In this document: piece after piece, positions 33,403-42,696 of the stretch
Position numbering within the stretch: the stretch's first letter is position 1
Layout: every line of letters starts with the position of its first letter
From: JBQTGK01 sp052400665
GTDB lineage: Bacteria; Bacteroidota; Bacteroidia; Bacteroidales; Marinifilaceae
Direction: 5' to 3' (one strand)
DNA length: 64,000 nucleotides
NCBI GenBank assembly: GCA_052400665.1
Contig: JBQTGK010000003.1
Position numbers and translations under genes: made by a program
Notes under the pieces: model-generated
Database searches by the model: none
The model's input: only the letters and a program-made list of their open reading frames with translations
Told to the model about the DNA's origin: nothing

Positions 33403-36400
33403 ATGAATAATATAAAACTAACTCCTGATTATATTTTTGAAGTAAGTTGGGAGATTTGTAATAAAGTGGGGGGAATTCATACAGTTGTTTCAACCAAAGC
33501 ATTATCGCTTAAGCATAAGTTTAATGATAATGTAATTTATATTGGTCCTGATTTTGATAATCAGGAACACCGTGAAAAAGAATTTGAGGAAGACGATTCA
33601 CTATTTAAGGAATGGAAAGCACAGGCCAAAATAAAGTCTTTGCCCATAAGAATAGGACGCTGGAAAATTCCAGGAAAACCCATTGTAATTTTAATAGACT
33701 TTAAACCTTTCCTAACTAAAAAAGATGTTATTTATGCAAAATACTGGGAAATTTATGGTTTAGAATCTTTGTATGGCGGAAAAGACTATCACGAACCAGC
33801 CATGTTTGGGTACGCAGCCGGGAAAGTGATTGAGAATTTCGTGAAATGTAATTTAGCAGAAACAGATTATCCGGTAGCACAATTTCACGAATGGATGACT
33901 GGCGCTGGTTGTTTGTATCTTAAGGATAAAGCACCACGTATTGCAACAATATTTACAACTCATGCAACCATGCTTGGTCGTGTTTTGGCAAGTAATCATG
34001 AGCCGCTTTACGATAATCTTTATCAGTTTAATTCCATCGAGAAAACCCGTCAGTATAATGTAACAGCCAAATGTTCTCTCGAAAAAATAGCAGCACAAAT
34101 TGCCGATTGCTTAACAACGGTTAGCGAAATTACTGCACGGGAGTGTAAGCAGTTTCAGAATCGTGTTGTTGATGTGGTTATGCCCAATGGTTTTGAGGAT
34201 GATTTTGTTCCGGCTACGCTAAAATTAGATTCCAAAGCTATTGACTCGAAAGCTCTATTAACAAAAGTAGCTCAGGCTTTACTTGGATACGAATTACCAA
34301 AGGATACAATGTTTATTGGAACCGGTGGTCGTTACGAGTTTAAAAATAAAGGTCTTGATGTTTTCTTGGAGTCTTTATCGCAAATTAATCGGGATAAAAC
34401 GCAGAATAGAGATATTGTGGCATTTTTTCTAATTCCAGGCGATCAGCGAGGAGCAAGAAAAGATTTGAAAGATGCATTGGCGAGTGGAAATGCTCAGGAG
34501 CAATTGATAACTCCATTTTTAACTCACTACTTGGGGAATGTTGATCATGATGAAATATTAAATAAAGTAAAAAGCCTGGGTTTTACTAATGGTGCAGGCG
34601 AGAGAGTTAAAGTTATTTTTGTTCCTACTTACCTTAACGGAGATGATGGAATTTTCAATAAATCGTATTACGATTTGCTTATGGGATTAGATCTTTCTGT
34701 TTTTCCATCCTACTACGAACCATGGGGATATACTCCAATGGAAAGTGTGGCATTTAGTGTTCCGACCTTAACAACAACATTGGCTGGATTTGGAAAATGG
34801 GTTCAGCAAATAAATGAAGCCAATAAAGGTGGAGTTGCTGTTATAGAAAGGAGTGATTCTAATACAGAATTGTTAATTCACGAAATGGCAGCTTACATTA
34901 AAAGTTTTTCATTAAAAAATAAAAAACAAATAAAAGAATGTAGGTTAAATGCAAGAGCAATAGCAGAAAAGGCTCTTTGGAAAAATTTTATAGGCTATTA
35001 TTATAAGGCATACGAAATTGCAATAGAGAAAAATATGGAAAAACAAACTAAAATAATAGCTCCAAACGATCAACAATTAAAGGTCAGCAAGAGCAATCAA
35101 ATTCATTGGCGAAAATTAATTGTAGAATCTAATTTGCCAAAAGAATTAATCGGACTTGAGGAATTATCGAAAAATTTATGGTGGTGTTGGAATTACAAAG
35201 CCATTGATCTATTCGAATCGATAGACCCTAAATTATGGGTTAAATTGAGTAAAAACCCAATTGTTTTATTAAAACAAGTTGCAGGTTCAAGAATGAAAGA
35301 GCTGGCCGAAGACAAAGAGTTTTTAGCTAATTACGATAAAGTTTACAAGGATTTTAAAGCTTATATAGCAGAAAAACCATCCAAAGACCAGCCTAAGATT
35401 GCTTATTTTAGTATGGAATACGGATTAAGCGATAACCTGAAAATTTATTCGGGAGGTTTGGGGATTTTGGCAGGTGATTATTTAAAAGAGGCCAGCGATT
35501 CGAAAGTGAATATGGTTGCCGTTGGTTTTATGTACCGATTTGGCTATTTTACTCAGCGTTTATCTTTAAATGGAGAACAGCTGGTAGAGTTAAATTCTCA
35601 AAAATTTTCGCAACTGCCAATTACGCAGGTTCGCGATAATGCCGGATTACCTAAGACCATAACTTTTTTATTGGAAGGTAGAAATGTTACTGCTAAAATA
35701 TGGAAGGTTGAAGTAGGGCGTATCTCATTGTATTTGCTAGATACAGATACCGAAATGAATGCTGAGCAGGATCGTTCCTTAACGCATCAGTTATATGGTG
35801 GCGATTGGGACAACCGAATTAAGCAGGAAATTCTTTTGGGAATGGGAGGAATTAAAACTTTGGATGCGCTTGAAATTAAACCCGATTTATATCACTGCAA
35901 CGAAGGTCATGCTGCACTAATTAATGTAGAACGACTTATAAAATTGGTAAAAGAAGGTTATAATTTTAATGAGGCAATGGAAGTGGTTCGTGCTTCATCT
36001 TTGTTCACTACACACACACCTGTGCCGGCTGGTCATGATACATTTGCACCAGATATGATTCGTCACTATTTATCCTATGTTCCCGAGCAATTAAAGGTGA
36101 GTTGGGATCAGTTTTTAGCTCTGGGACGTGTTCATCCGCAAGATCAGAACGAAAAATTTTCCATGAGTAATTTGGCTGCAAATACTTCGGTAGCTATGAA
36201 TGGAGTGAGTATGCTTCATGGAAAAATATCGCAGGAAATGTTCAATGAGCTTTATCAGGGATATTTTCCCGAAGAGTTACACATTGGCTATGTTACCAAT
36301 GGTGTTCATTATCCAACCTGGACAGCAAAAGAGTGGAGAACGTTATACGAGAGCGAGTTTAAGGATGGATTTTTAAACGATCTCTCGAACAAGCAGTATT

Positions 36401-37632
36401 GGAAAAAAATTCATGATGTTTCAGATGATCGTGTCTGGAACATAAAAAATACATTGCGTAAAAAATTAATAGATTATGCGAAACTTCGTTTTCAAAATAA
36501 CTGGATTCGCAGATATGAAGATCCAAAAAGTTTGGTTGATATTCTCGATTCTATTGATGAAAATGCTTTAACAATAGGTTTTGCACGTAGATTTGCTACC
36601 TATAAAAGGGCTCATCTGTTGTTTAGTGATTTGGGAAGATTATCAAAAATCTTAAATAATCCGGACAAACCGGTACAATTTATTTTCGCAGGAAAAGCTC
36701 ACCCAGCTGATAAGGCAGGGCAGGACTTAATTAAGTTGATTGTAGATGTATCTCGTCGTCCCGAATTTGCTGGTAAAATTCTATTCCTTGAAAATTACGA
36801 TATGGAACTTGGTCAGCGTTTGGTAACTGGTGTAGATATTTGGATGAATACCCCAACGCGACCTTTGGAGGCTTCAGGAACTTCGGGCGAAAAAGCAGTT
36901 ATGAATGGAGTTATGAATTTTAGTGTGCTTGATGGCTGGTGGTTAGAAGGATATCGAGAGGGAGCTGGTTGGGCACTAACTGATACCCGTACTTATGAGA
37001 ATCAATCGTTTCAGGATGAGTTGGATGCGCAAACTATTTATTCCATGTTTGAAAATGAAATTATTCCTTTATTTTACAAACGCGACGAGAAAAATATTCC
37101 TGTTGATTGGGTGAAATACATAAAGAATTGTATCTCGGATATTGCTCCCGATTATACAACCAAACGTATGATGGATGATTATAAAGAAAAATTTTATAGT
37201 CCCTTATTTGAACGGGTAAAAACTCTTCGAAAAGGGAATTACAAAGAAGCAAAAGCTACTGCTGCCTGGAAACAGAAAATTCTGGCTGGTTGGGAAGATA
37301 TTGAGGTTGTATCAGTTGATGCTCCGAGTACTCCGAAGCATAAATATTTGTCGGGAGAGGCTTATCATGTCGAAGTTGCTTTGGATCTTAAAGATTTAAT
37401 TGATGAGGATATTTGTGTAGAGTTGGTGATTCGTACATCAATGGATGGAAAAATATCAGGACCTATTCGCACCGAGAAGCTGAAACAGGTTCGTAAAGTT
37501 GATTCCTTATCATTTTATCATTTAGATTTGGATTTGAAAGATCCTGGAATTTTCGATTTTGGATTAAGAATGTATGCATGTAATCCGAACTTACCACACC
37601 GTCAGGATTTTAATTACATAAAATGGATTTAA
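33403..37632 (+). CDS. GT3-like glycogen synthase fused to alpha-glucan phosphorylase (GT35)
   Basis: The 1409-residue protein joins two opposing activities of glycogen metabolism. Residues 1 to about 560 are a GT3-like (animal/fungal type) glycogen synthase: FEVSWEICNKVGGIHTVVSTKA, FHEWMTGAGCLYL, TIFTTHATMLGR, YYEPWGYTPMES. From about 577 a DUF3417 linker (LPKELIGLEELSKNLWWCWN) begins the phosphorylase half. That half has YFSMEYGLSDNLKIYSGGLGILAGD, TTHTPVPAGHDTF and the PLP-lysine region EASGTSGEKAVMNG (Lys about 1164). The last 100 residues form an extra beta-rich tail. Fusions of this kind are a known Bacteroidota arrangement. ATG at 33403 is preferred over TTG 33397. It follows the GH133-GT4-GH57 genes after 130 bases and ends at a strong terminator. 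Confidence 0.92.
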   Translation: MNNIKLTPDYIFEVSWEICNKVGGIHTVVSTKALSLKHKFNDNVIYIGPDFDNQEHREKEFEEDDSLFKEWKAQAKIKSLPIRIGRWKIPGKPIVILIDFKPFLTKKDVIYAKYWEIYGLESLYGGKDYHEPAMFGYAAGKVIENFVKCNLAETDYPVAQFHEWMTGAGCLYLKDKAPRIATIFTTHATMLGRVLASNHEPLYDNLYQFNSIEKTRQYNVTAKCSLEKIAAQIADCLTTVSEITARECKQFQNRVVDVVMPNGFEDDFVPATLKLDSKAIDSKALLTKVAQALLGYELPKDTMFIGTGGRYEFKNKGLDVFLESLSQINRDKTQNRDIVAFFLIPGDQRGARKDLKDALASGNAQEQLITPFLTHYLGNVDHDEILNKVKSLGFTNGAGERVKVIFVPTYLNGDDGIFNKSYYDLLMGLDLSVFPSYYEPWGYTPMESVAFSVPTLTTTLAGFGKWVQQINEANKGGVAVIERSDSNTELLIHEMAAYIKSFSLKNKKQIKECRLNARAIAEKALWKNFIGYYYKAYEIAIEKNMEKQTKIIAPNDQQLKVSKSNQIHWRKLIVESNLPKELIGLEELSKNLWWCWNYKAIDLFESIDPKLWVKLSKNPIVLLKQVAGSRMKELAEDKEFLANYDKVYKDFKAYIAEKPSKDQPKIAYFSMEYGLSDNLKIYSGGLGILAGDYLKEASDSKVNMVAVGFMYRFGYFTQRLSLNGEQLVELNSQKFSQLPITQVRDNAGLPKTITFLLEGRNVTAKIWKVEVGRISLYLLDTDTEMNAEQDRSLTHQLYGGDWDNRIKQEILLGMGGIKTLDALEIKPDLYHCNEGHAALINVERLIKLVKEGYNFNEAMEVVRASSLFTTHTPVPAGHDTFAPDMIRHYLSYVPEQLKVSWDQFLALGRVHPQDQNEKFSMSNLAANTSVAMNGVSMLHGKISQEMFNELYQGYFPEELHIGYVTNGVHYPTWTAKEWRTLYESEFKDGFLNDLSNKQYWKKIHDVSDDRVWNIKNTLRKKLIDYAKLRFQNNWIRRYEDPKSLVDILDSIDENALTIGFARRFATYKRAHLLFSDLGRLSKILNNPDKPVQFIFAGKAHPADKAGQDLIKLIVDVSRRPEFAGKILFLENYDMELGQRLVTGVDIWMNTPTRPLEASGTSGEKAVMNGVMNFSVLDGWWLEGYREGAGWALTDTRTYENQSFQDELDAQTIYSMFENEIIPLFYKRDEKNIPVDWVKYIKNCISDIAPDYTTKRMMDDYKEKFYSPLFERVKTLRKGNYKEAKATAAWKQKILAGWEDIEVVSVDAPSTPKHKYLSGEAYHVEVALDLKDLIDEDICVELVIRTSMDGKISGPIRTEKLKQVRKVDSLSFYHLDLDLKDPGIFDFGLRMYACNPNLPHRQDFNYIKWI

Positions 37633-37654
37633 AATTCTGCTGATTATGATATTT

Positions 37655-37700
37655 ACTACTGATAATTTCACGAAAGTTGAAATTATCAGTAGTTTTTTTT
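37655..37700 (+). terminator. Terminator after the GT3-GT35 gene
   Basis: ACTACTGATAATTTCA (37655-37670) pairs perfectly over 16 bp with TGAAATTATCAGTAGT (37678-37693), with a 7-base loop, then eight T. The 3' arm and the bases after it recur at 38388. Confidence 0.95.
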
Positions 37701-37781
37701 AGGATAATATTGGAAATCTTACTTAGAGTGAGAATGTTGAATTATAAAGTTTATAACAGAAGCTTTATTTTTGATATGATT

Positions 37782-38267
37782 CTAAAAAATAATTAAACAA
37801 AGTGGAGCTAATACAGCCAAACCAACAGGTATAATATTTTCCCGATAATGATTTGTAACAAATAAACCTGTTAAAATTGAAATTTCATCCTCGGCATTTG
37901 TTTCGATACTACCACTAAATGTATTGGCAGAAGAATTAATCTGAATCTGCTTATCATTCTGCATCACCCATTTTGTATTAAATAAAGTATTATATCTCCA
38001 ATATTGATAATTGGAATTTAAGTGAATTTCTGCTTTTCTTTTCCAGGCCGTAAATTTGATATCTCCTATTTTAACATCAGATTCATCATAGATTTCACTT
38101 GATCTTTTAAAGAATCCTTTACTGTAGTACTTAAATTTTTTACCATTCATTTCAGCTTCACTCCATGCTGAGAATTTATGCTTTGTTAATTGGCCTATTT
38201 CTTTGCTTTCGGAGTAAATTTTGTAAGTATTTGTGAAAATACTTTTCTTCCAGATTAGTGTTTTCAT
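37782..38267 (-). CDS. Orphan small protein with C-terminal hydrophobic segment
   Basis: The protein has 161 residues and is not recognised. The body is rich in aromatic and charged residues with repeated short beta-like stretches (GQLTKHKFSAWSEAEMNGKKF, GDIKFTAWKRKAEIHL), reminiscent of the repeating beta structure of tubby/LURP-like folds, but this is only a resemblance. The last 20 residues (NIIPVGLAVLAPLCLIIF) form a terminal membrane helix, suggesting a tail-anchored protein with no signal peptide. It is transcribed opposite to the glycogen operon and lies between two near-copies of a terminator segment (37682-37723 and 38388-38430). It may therefore be a later insertion into the glycogen locus. 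Confidence 0.65.
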   Translation of the reverse strand: MKTLIWKKSIFTNTYKIYSESKEIGQLTKHKFSAWSEAEMNGKKFKYYSKGFFKRSSEIYDESDVKIGDIKFTAWKRKAEIHLNSNYQYWRYNTLFNTKWVMQNDKQIQINSSANTFSGSIETNAEDEISILTGLFVTNHYRENIIPVGLAVLAPLCLIIF

Positions 38268-38387
38268 CTTATTAAGGTTTAGTACGTTATCTCTAAATTT
38301 AAGAAATTGTAAGCACTTAATTCTAATTTTAAACCTTATTTATATTTCTGTGGAAATATTTTTTCTAACATTTCCTCCAGAGTAAGG

Positions 38388-38430
38388 ATTATCAGTAGTT
38401 TATTTTTAGGATAAAATTGGTAATCTCGCT
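38388..38430. repeat. Second copy of terminator-derived segment (partner 37682-37723)
   Basis: ATTATCAGTAGTTT followed by TTTTTAGGATAAAATTGG here corresponds to ATTATCAGTAGTTT followed by TTTTTAGGATAATATTGG at 37682, continuing as GTAATCTCGCT versus GAAATCTTACT. About 43 bases align with few differences. Only the 3' half of the terminator is repeated, so this copy cannot fold alone. The two copies bracket the orphan gene at a distance of 706 bases. Confidence 0.7.
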
Positions 38431-38460
38431 AGAACTAGACTAGCAGATGTGTTTTTTATT

Positions 38461-40161
38461 TTAATAGACAAATTCTAATACCAGAGAATTATACGCCGGA
38501 ACAATTAATTTTACTCCTTGTTCAATAAGTTCTTCACTTCCAATTTTGCAAGTATAATTCGAAAGTAAATCTCTAAATTTTATTTTAATGGGGCGTGGAA
38601 TATCCATTACTTCCAGAGCATGAGAAGGAACTTTTAAATGAAGATGTTGAATCTGAGAATCAAAATTACAAACAAACAAGAGCTTTTGTTCATTCGAATG
38701 TCGCAAAAAAGAGTAAATTATATCTGAATTAAAGAAAGCAGAATCTTTATTTTGCCACATTAAATCGTAAAATTCACCTTCCGAAATAGCTGTTTGTTTT
38801 CCTAGTTTTAAAATATCAGCGTAAACTTGCCTAAGTTTATTCTGTTCTGCTGAAAGTAATTTTCCATCATACTTGCCCGAATTCATCCATTTTAAATGTT
38901 CAGGTACAGTCCAGTAATCGAAAATTGTAGTTCTGCCATCATTACCGCTAAATCCTGATGCTCCATTTGCAGCTTCGCCAACTTCCTGACCAAAATATAT
39001 CATTGCTGGGCCTTTGTGCATGCAGGTAGAAAGTAGCATGGCAGGTAATGCTTTTTCGGCATCTCCGGCAAAAAAAGAGGAGGCAATTCGTTGTTCGTCG
39101 TGGTTTTCCAAAAAACGGAGCATGTAAGCATCCAAATTATTTAAGCTTTGCCAGCAGTTGGAAATCTCGCGGGCTGGTTTTTCTTTACGGATAATTCCTT
39201 TTAAAGTATCGTACAAGCCAACTTTATCGTACAGGTAATCGAATTTTCCCTGGCAGATATAGGTTTCGTAAAAATTGGGATTGTATACTTCGGCAATGAA
39301 AATTATTTCCGGGAATTCAGATTTTACCTTTGTGATTACCCAATTCCAAAATTCTGCAGGTACCATTTCTGCCATATCGCAGCGAAATCCATCTACTCCT
39401 TTTTGTGCCCAATATAAAAGAATGTCTTTCATTTTGTGCCAGGTATCAGGAATCGGATCGAAATAACTGGAGTGTTCATTCATATAATCGATACCGTAAT
39501 TTAATTTCACGGTTTCGTACCAGTCGTTACTATTTGGATAGGCCGAAAATTGATCGTTGCCTGTGGCTTTGGCCGGATTTTCGTGATAGTTGTTATTGGG
39601 AAATTTATTTTTTAAATCATCAGGCAAATGTAATTCTTCATTGGGCAAATAGTAAAAATTATTAGCAGGAGAGAAGGCATGAGTAGTATCGTCGTTTTCA
39701 CCAAAATCACTAATTCCTTCAGGTTTCATATCCGATTTGTATTCCCTTGCCAGATGATTGGGAACAAAATCAATAATAACTTTTAAATTGTTTTGATGTG
39801 TTCTATTGATTAAAGCTTGAAATTCTTCCATTCTTTGGCTAACATTTTCTGCTAAATCAGGATTTACATCGTAATAATCTATTATGGCGTAAGGAGAACC
39901 TGCTTTCCCTTTAATAACAAGAGGCTCGCCATTGGGAATATTGTGTTCTGGATATCCCTGAGCAATTGCATGTTCAATAACTCCTGTGTACCAAATATGG
40001 TTTATACCCAATGCCTTAATTTCCTGCAAGGCCAAATCTGTAATGTCATTAAATTTTCCGCAGCCATTTTCACTTCTCGATCCGTTAAGCTTTAGCTGAT
40101 TTGTAGTATTACCAAACAATCGGGGTAGCAACTGGTATATTATGATTTTTTCTTTGTTCAT
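38461..40161 (-). CDS. Cytoplasmic GH13 alpha-amylase family enzyme
   Basis: The 566-residue GH13 enzyme has no signal peptide, so it acts inside the cell. Motifs of the amylase barrel are in order: VIIDFVPNH, GVDGFRCDMAEM with nucleophile Asp262, IFIAEVY with acid/base Glu291, and LENHDEQR with Asp355. N-terminal IIIYQLLPRLFG is typical. A conserved calcium- or substrate-loop segment containing NNFYYLPNEELHLP is present. It probably hydrolyses or transfers maltodextrin produced from glycogen. It is downstream of the branching enzyme gene with only two bases between them, implying one transcript and coupled translation. Confidence 0.92.
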   Translation of the reverse strand: MNKEKIIIYQLLPRLFGNTTNQLKLNGSRSENGCGKFNDITDLALQEIKALGINHIWYTGVIEHAIAQGYPEHNIPNGEPLVIKGKAGSPYAIIDYYDVNPDLAENVSQRMEEFQALINRTHQNNLKVIIDFVPNHLAREYKSDMKPEGISDFGENDDTTHAFSPANNFYYLPNEELHLPDDLKNKFPNNNYHENPAKATGNDQFSAYPNSNDWYETVKLNYGIDYMNEHSSYFDPIPDTWHKMKDILLYWAQKGVDGFRCDMAEMVPAEFWNWVITKVKSEFPEIIFIAEVYNPNFYETYICQGKFDYLYDKVGLYDTLKGIIRKEKPAREISNCWQSLNNLDAYMLRFLENHDEQRIASSFFAGDAEKALPAMLLSTCMHKGPAMIYFGQEVGEAANGASGFSGNDGRTTIFDYWTVPEHLKWMNSGKYDGKLLSAEQNKLRQVYADILKLGKQTAISEGEFYDLMWQNKDSAFFNSDIIYSFLRHSNEQKLLFVCNFDSQIQHLHLKVPSHALEVMDIPRPIKIKFRDLLSNYTCKIGSEELIEQGVKLIVPAYNSLVLEFVY

Positions 40162-40163
40162 AC

Positions 40164-42176
40164 TTAAAAAATGCTTTTAGGTGGAACATGTTTAAATACC
40201 AAAGCTGTTCTGCTTGGCAAGTACAAATATAATCGGTGCTTTTCCGACAGTTGAACTTCTGGTTTCGAATAGTAATTCAATGTGTCATCAAAACGATTAA
40301 AGCCACCATATTCAGTGTTGTCGGAATCGAGTAAAACTTCATATTTACCTGCTTTAACTGGTATTCCGTAATAAGTAAAAGATTTATTGGGGTTTAAATT
40401 GAATACAAACACCAGGTCTTTTCGCTGTATAGCTAGTACCTGATCGTTTTCGTTAGCAGCCAAACATTTTATGTCAGAGTCAGCAATAAAGTTATGCTCT
40501 GTTTGTAAGGAAATCATATTTTTATCGAATAGGTTTAAATGTTCGAATCGTAATTCTGAATTATCAAGCAAACTCCACTGCCTGCGTGCATGTTTGTACG
40601 ACCAATTGTTTCCTTCTCTGGGAAAATCAATCCATTCGGGATGACCAAATTCGTTACCCATAAAATTCAGGTAGCCATTTCCGGCGCAGCAAATAGTCAT
40701 TAATCGAATCATCTTATGAAGAGCAATCCCTCTGTCTACAATTAGGTTTTCGCTTGTTTTGTCCATGCTGTCATACATGGCTTTATCAATTAAACGAAAA
40801 ATTATGGTTTTATCTCCTACTAATGCCTGATCGTGAGATTCGGCATAGCTAATTGTTTTTTCTTCTAATCGTTTGTTCGAAAGTTCGTAAAATATATTAC
40901 CAACATTCCAGTTTTCATCGGCAATTTCTTTAATTAGTTTTATCCAGTAATCGGGTATTCCCATTGCTAAACGAAAATCGAAACCCAGACCACCATTTTT
41001 AATGGGTGCCGCCAAGCCCGGATAGCCACTCATTTCTTCGGCAATACTTATTGAGTTTGGATTGTATTCTTTCATTAGTTTGTTGGCAAGTGTAAGGTAA
41101 CAAATCGCATCCTCGTCTTGTGTGCCATCAAAATACATACTATAGTCGGTAAAATCTTTCGATAATCCATGATCGTAGTATAGCATACTGGTAACTCCAT
41201 CAAAGCGATATCCATCGAAATGATATTCTTCAAGCCAATACTTAATATTGGAAAGCAGAAGGTGTATTACTTCGGGCTTTTCGTAGTTGTAGCACAAAGA
41301 ATCCCACGCAGGATGCTCTCGTCTGTCATTATCATGAAAAAACTGATAGGGAGAACCATCGAATAAACCAATCCCTTCCAACTCATTTTTTACAGCATGA
41401 GAATGAATTATGTCCATTATTACCATAATTTCCATGCTATGAGCAGTATCGATAAGTTGTTTTAGCTCTTCAGGCGTTCCAAAGCGCGATGAGGCTGCAA
41501 ATAAACTGGATACATGATATCCGAACGATCCGTAGTAGGGATGTTCCTGAATAGCCATTAACTGAATGGTATTGTAACCGGCTTTTTTAATGCGGGGTAA
41601 TACTAACTCGCGAAATTCATTGAATGATCCAAGACCTTCTTTTTCTGTGGACATGCCAATGTGAGCTTCATAAATTAAAGGATTCTGAATTTTTTTTCTG
41701 TTGTTGTCATAATTCCATTTGTAAGCTTTTTCGGGTTGCCATACTTGTGCCGAAAAAAGTTTGCTTTCCTCGTTCTGAACAACTCTGTTTGCCCAAACGG
41801 GAATTCTTTCTCCACATCCGCCATTCCAGTGTACAAATAGTTTATAAACATCCTGATGTTTGAGTTTGCTGCACGGAACTCGTAGTTCAAAATTGCCATT
41901 TGATATTTTTTCGAATTTGAATTCATCTACTTCTTTCCAGTTGGAAAAATCTCCAATTAAGAAAATTTGAGTGGCATTGGGTGCCCATTCACGAATAATA
42001 AAATGGTCATTTTTGTGATGGATACCATAATAGTAATGGCCGTTTGCAAAATCAGAAAGAGAATTTTCGCATAGATCCTTTTCCTTTTTAGTGGCTATAT
42101 CAATTCGTTTTTCAATAACATATTGGTAGGGTTTTAAGTAAGTATCGGAAGTAACAATTTTTGCTTGTTTAGTCAT
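40164..42176 (-). CDS. glgB: 1,4-alpha-glucan branching enzyme
   Basis: This GH13 branching enzyme cuts alpha-1,4 chains and rejoins them as alpha-1,6 branches in glycogen. At 670 residues it is of the short, eukaryote-like type. An N-terminal CBM48 (FIIREWAPNATQIFLIGDFSNW, residues 59-80) precedes the barrel. The barrel has IYEAHIGMS, QEHPYYGSFGYHVSSLFA, the nucleophile Asp326 in YRFDGVTSMLY, acid/base Glu380 in SIAEEMSGYP and Asp449 in YAESHDQALVGDK. NEFGHPEWIDFPREGNNWSY near residue 540 is diagnostic. It heads a leftward two-gene operon with the GH13 amylase, facing the rightward glycogen operon. Confidence 0.95.
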   Translation of the reverse strand: MTKQAKIVTSDTYLKPYQYVIEKRIDIATKKEKDLCENSLSDFANGHYYYGIHHKNDHFIIREWAPNATQIFLIGDFSNWKEVDEFKFEKISNGNFELRVPCSKLKHQDVYKLFVHWNGGCGERIPVWANRVVQNEESKLFSAQVWQPEKAYKWNYDNNRKKIQNPLIYEAHIGMSTEKEGLGSFNEFRELVLPRIKKAGYNTIQLMAIQEHPYYGSFGYHVSSLFAASSRFGTPEELKQLIDTAHSMEIMVIMDIIHSHAVKNELEGIGLFDGSPYQFFHDNDRREHPAWDSLCYNYEKPEVIHLLLSNIKYWLEEYHFDGYRFDGVTSMLYYDHGLSKDFTDYSMYFDGTQDEDAICYLTLANKLMKEYNPNSISIAEEMSGYPGLAAPIKNGGLGFDFRLAMGIPDYWIKLIKEIADENWNVGNIFYELSNKRLEEKTISYAESHDQALVGDKTIIFRLIDKAMYDSMDKTSENLIVDRGIALHKMIRLMTICCAGNGYLNFMGNEFGHPEWIDFPREGNNWSYKHARRQWSLLDNSELRFEHLNLFDKNMISLQTEHNFIADSDIKCLAANENDQVLAIQRKDLVFVFNLNPNKSFTYYGIPVKAGKYEVLLDSDNTEYGGFNRFDDTLNYYSKPEVQLSEKHRLYLYLPSRTALVFKHVPPKSIF

Positions 42177-42594
42177 AACTAGTTTTTAATATTTGTCTGT
42201 ACTATTTGTTTGGGCATATAGTTTTAAAGATACAATAAATCTGTTATTATTATCTTAAATTGATATGAAGAATGGGAGGAAAACAGGGAAGAATTTAATG
42301 CAAACCTTTTAAATTATTATAAAGTTGAAGAGCTTTATTTATAAGGTATTAATAATTTTTAATAAGTAGATTTTTGTCCTAATTAAGTAAAAAGAAAGAA
42401 TGGTGATTAACTTATATTTTGATTATCTTTTAATAAGTAAAAAATAAGAGTTCTTTTTTTGCAATACGAAATAATTTAGTGTTTTAATGGATTTTATTTC
42501 GTTCTAATTTAAATTATTTTGCTGTTTTAGCCAAATTAGATAAGAAATGAGCCAAATACAACATTTTGTGATTTAAAAAATCAATTATTTCACA

Positions 42595-42610
42595 TTGTAA
42601 ACGTTTTAAA
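42595..42610. promoter_or_regulatory. LacI-type operator-like site upstream of dhaK
   Basis: In the 520-base AT-rich stretch between glgB and dhaK, TTGTAAACGTTTTAAA is present. Its reverse complement TTTAAAACGTTTACAA matches the two sites at 28472 and 28503, and its core AAACGTTT is a perfect palindrome. It lies about 87 bases before the dhaK ATG. I saw no clear TAnnTTTG promoter in this stretch and no other feature. Confidence 0.5.
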
Positions 42611-42696
42611 TAATTGCAGCAGATTTTTTTGTAGCATATTCTGTAATATGTAGATAAAGAATTTAGTTCTACAAAAGACTGTTAAAAACTTATTCT

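Noticed and set aside
42567..42594. TGTGA...TCACA as a CRP site upstream of dhaK
   Set aside because: The half sites are separated by 18 bases instead of the six expected for CRP-type binding.
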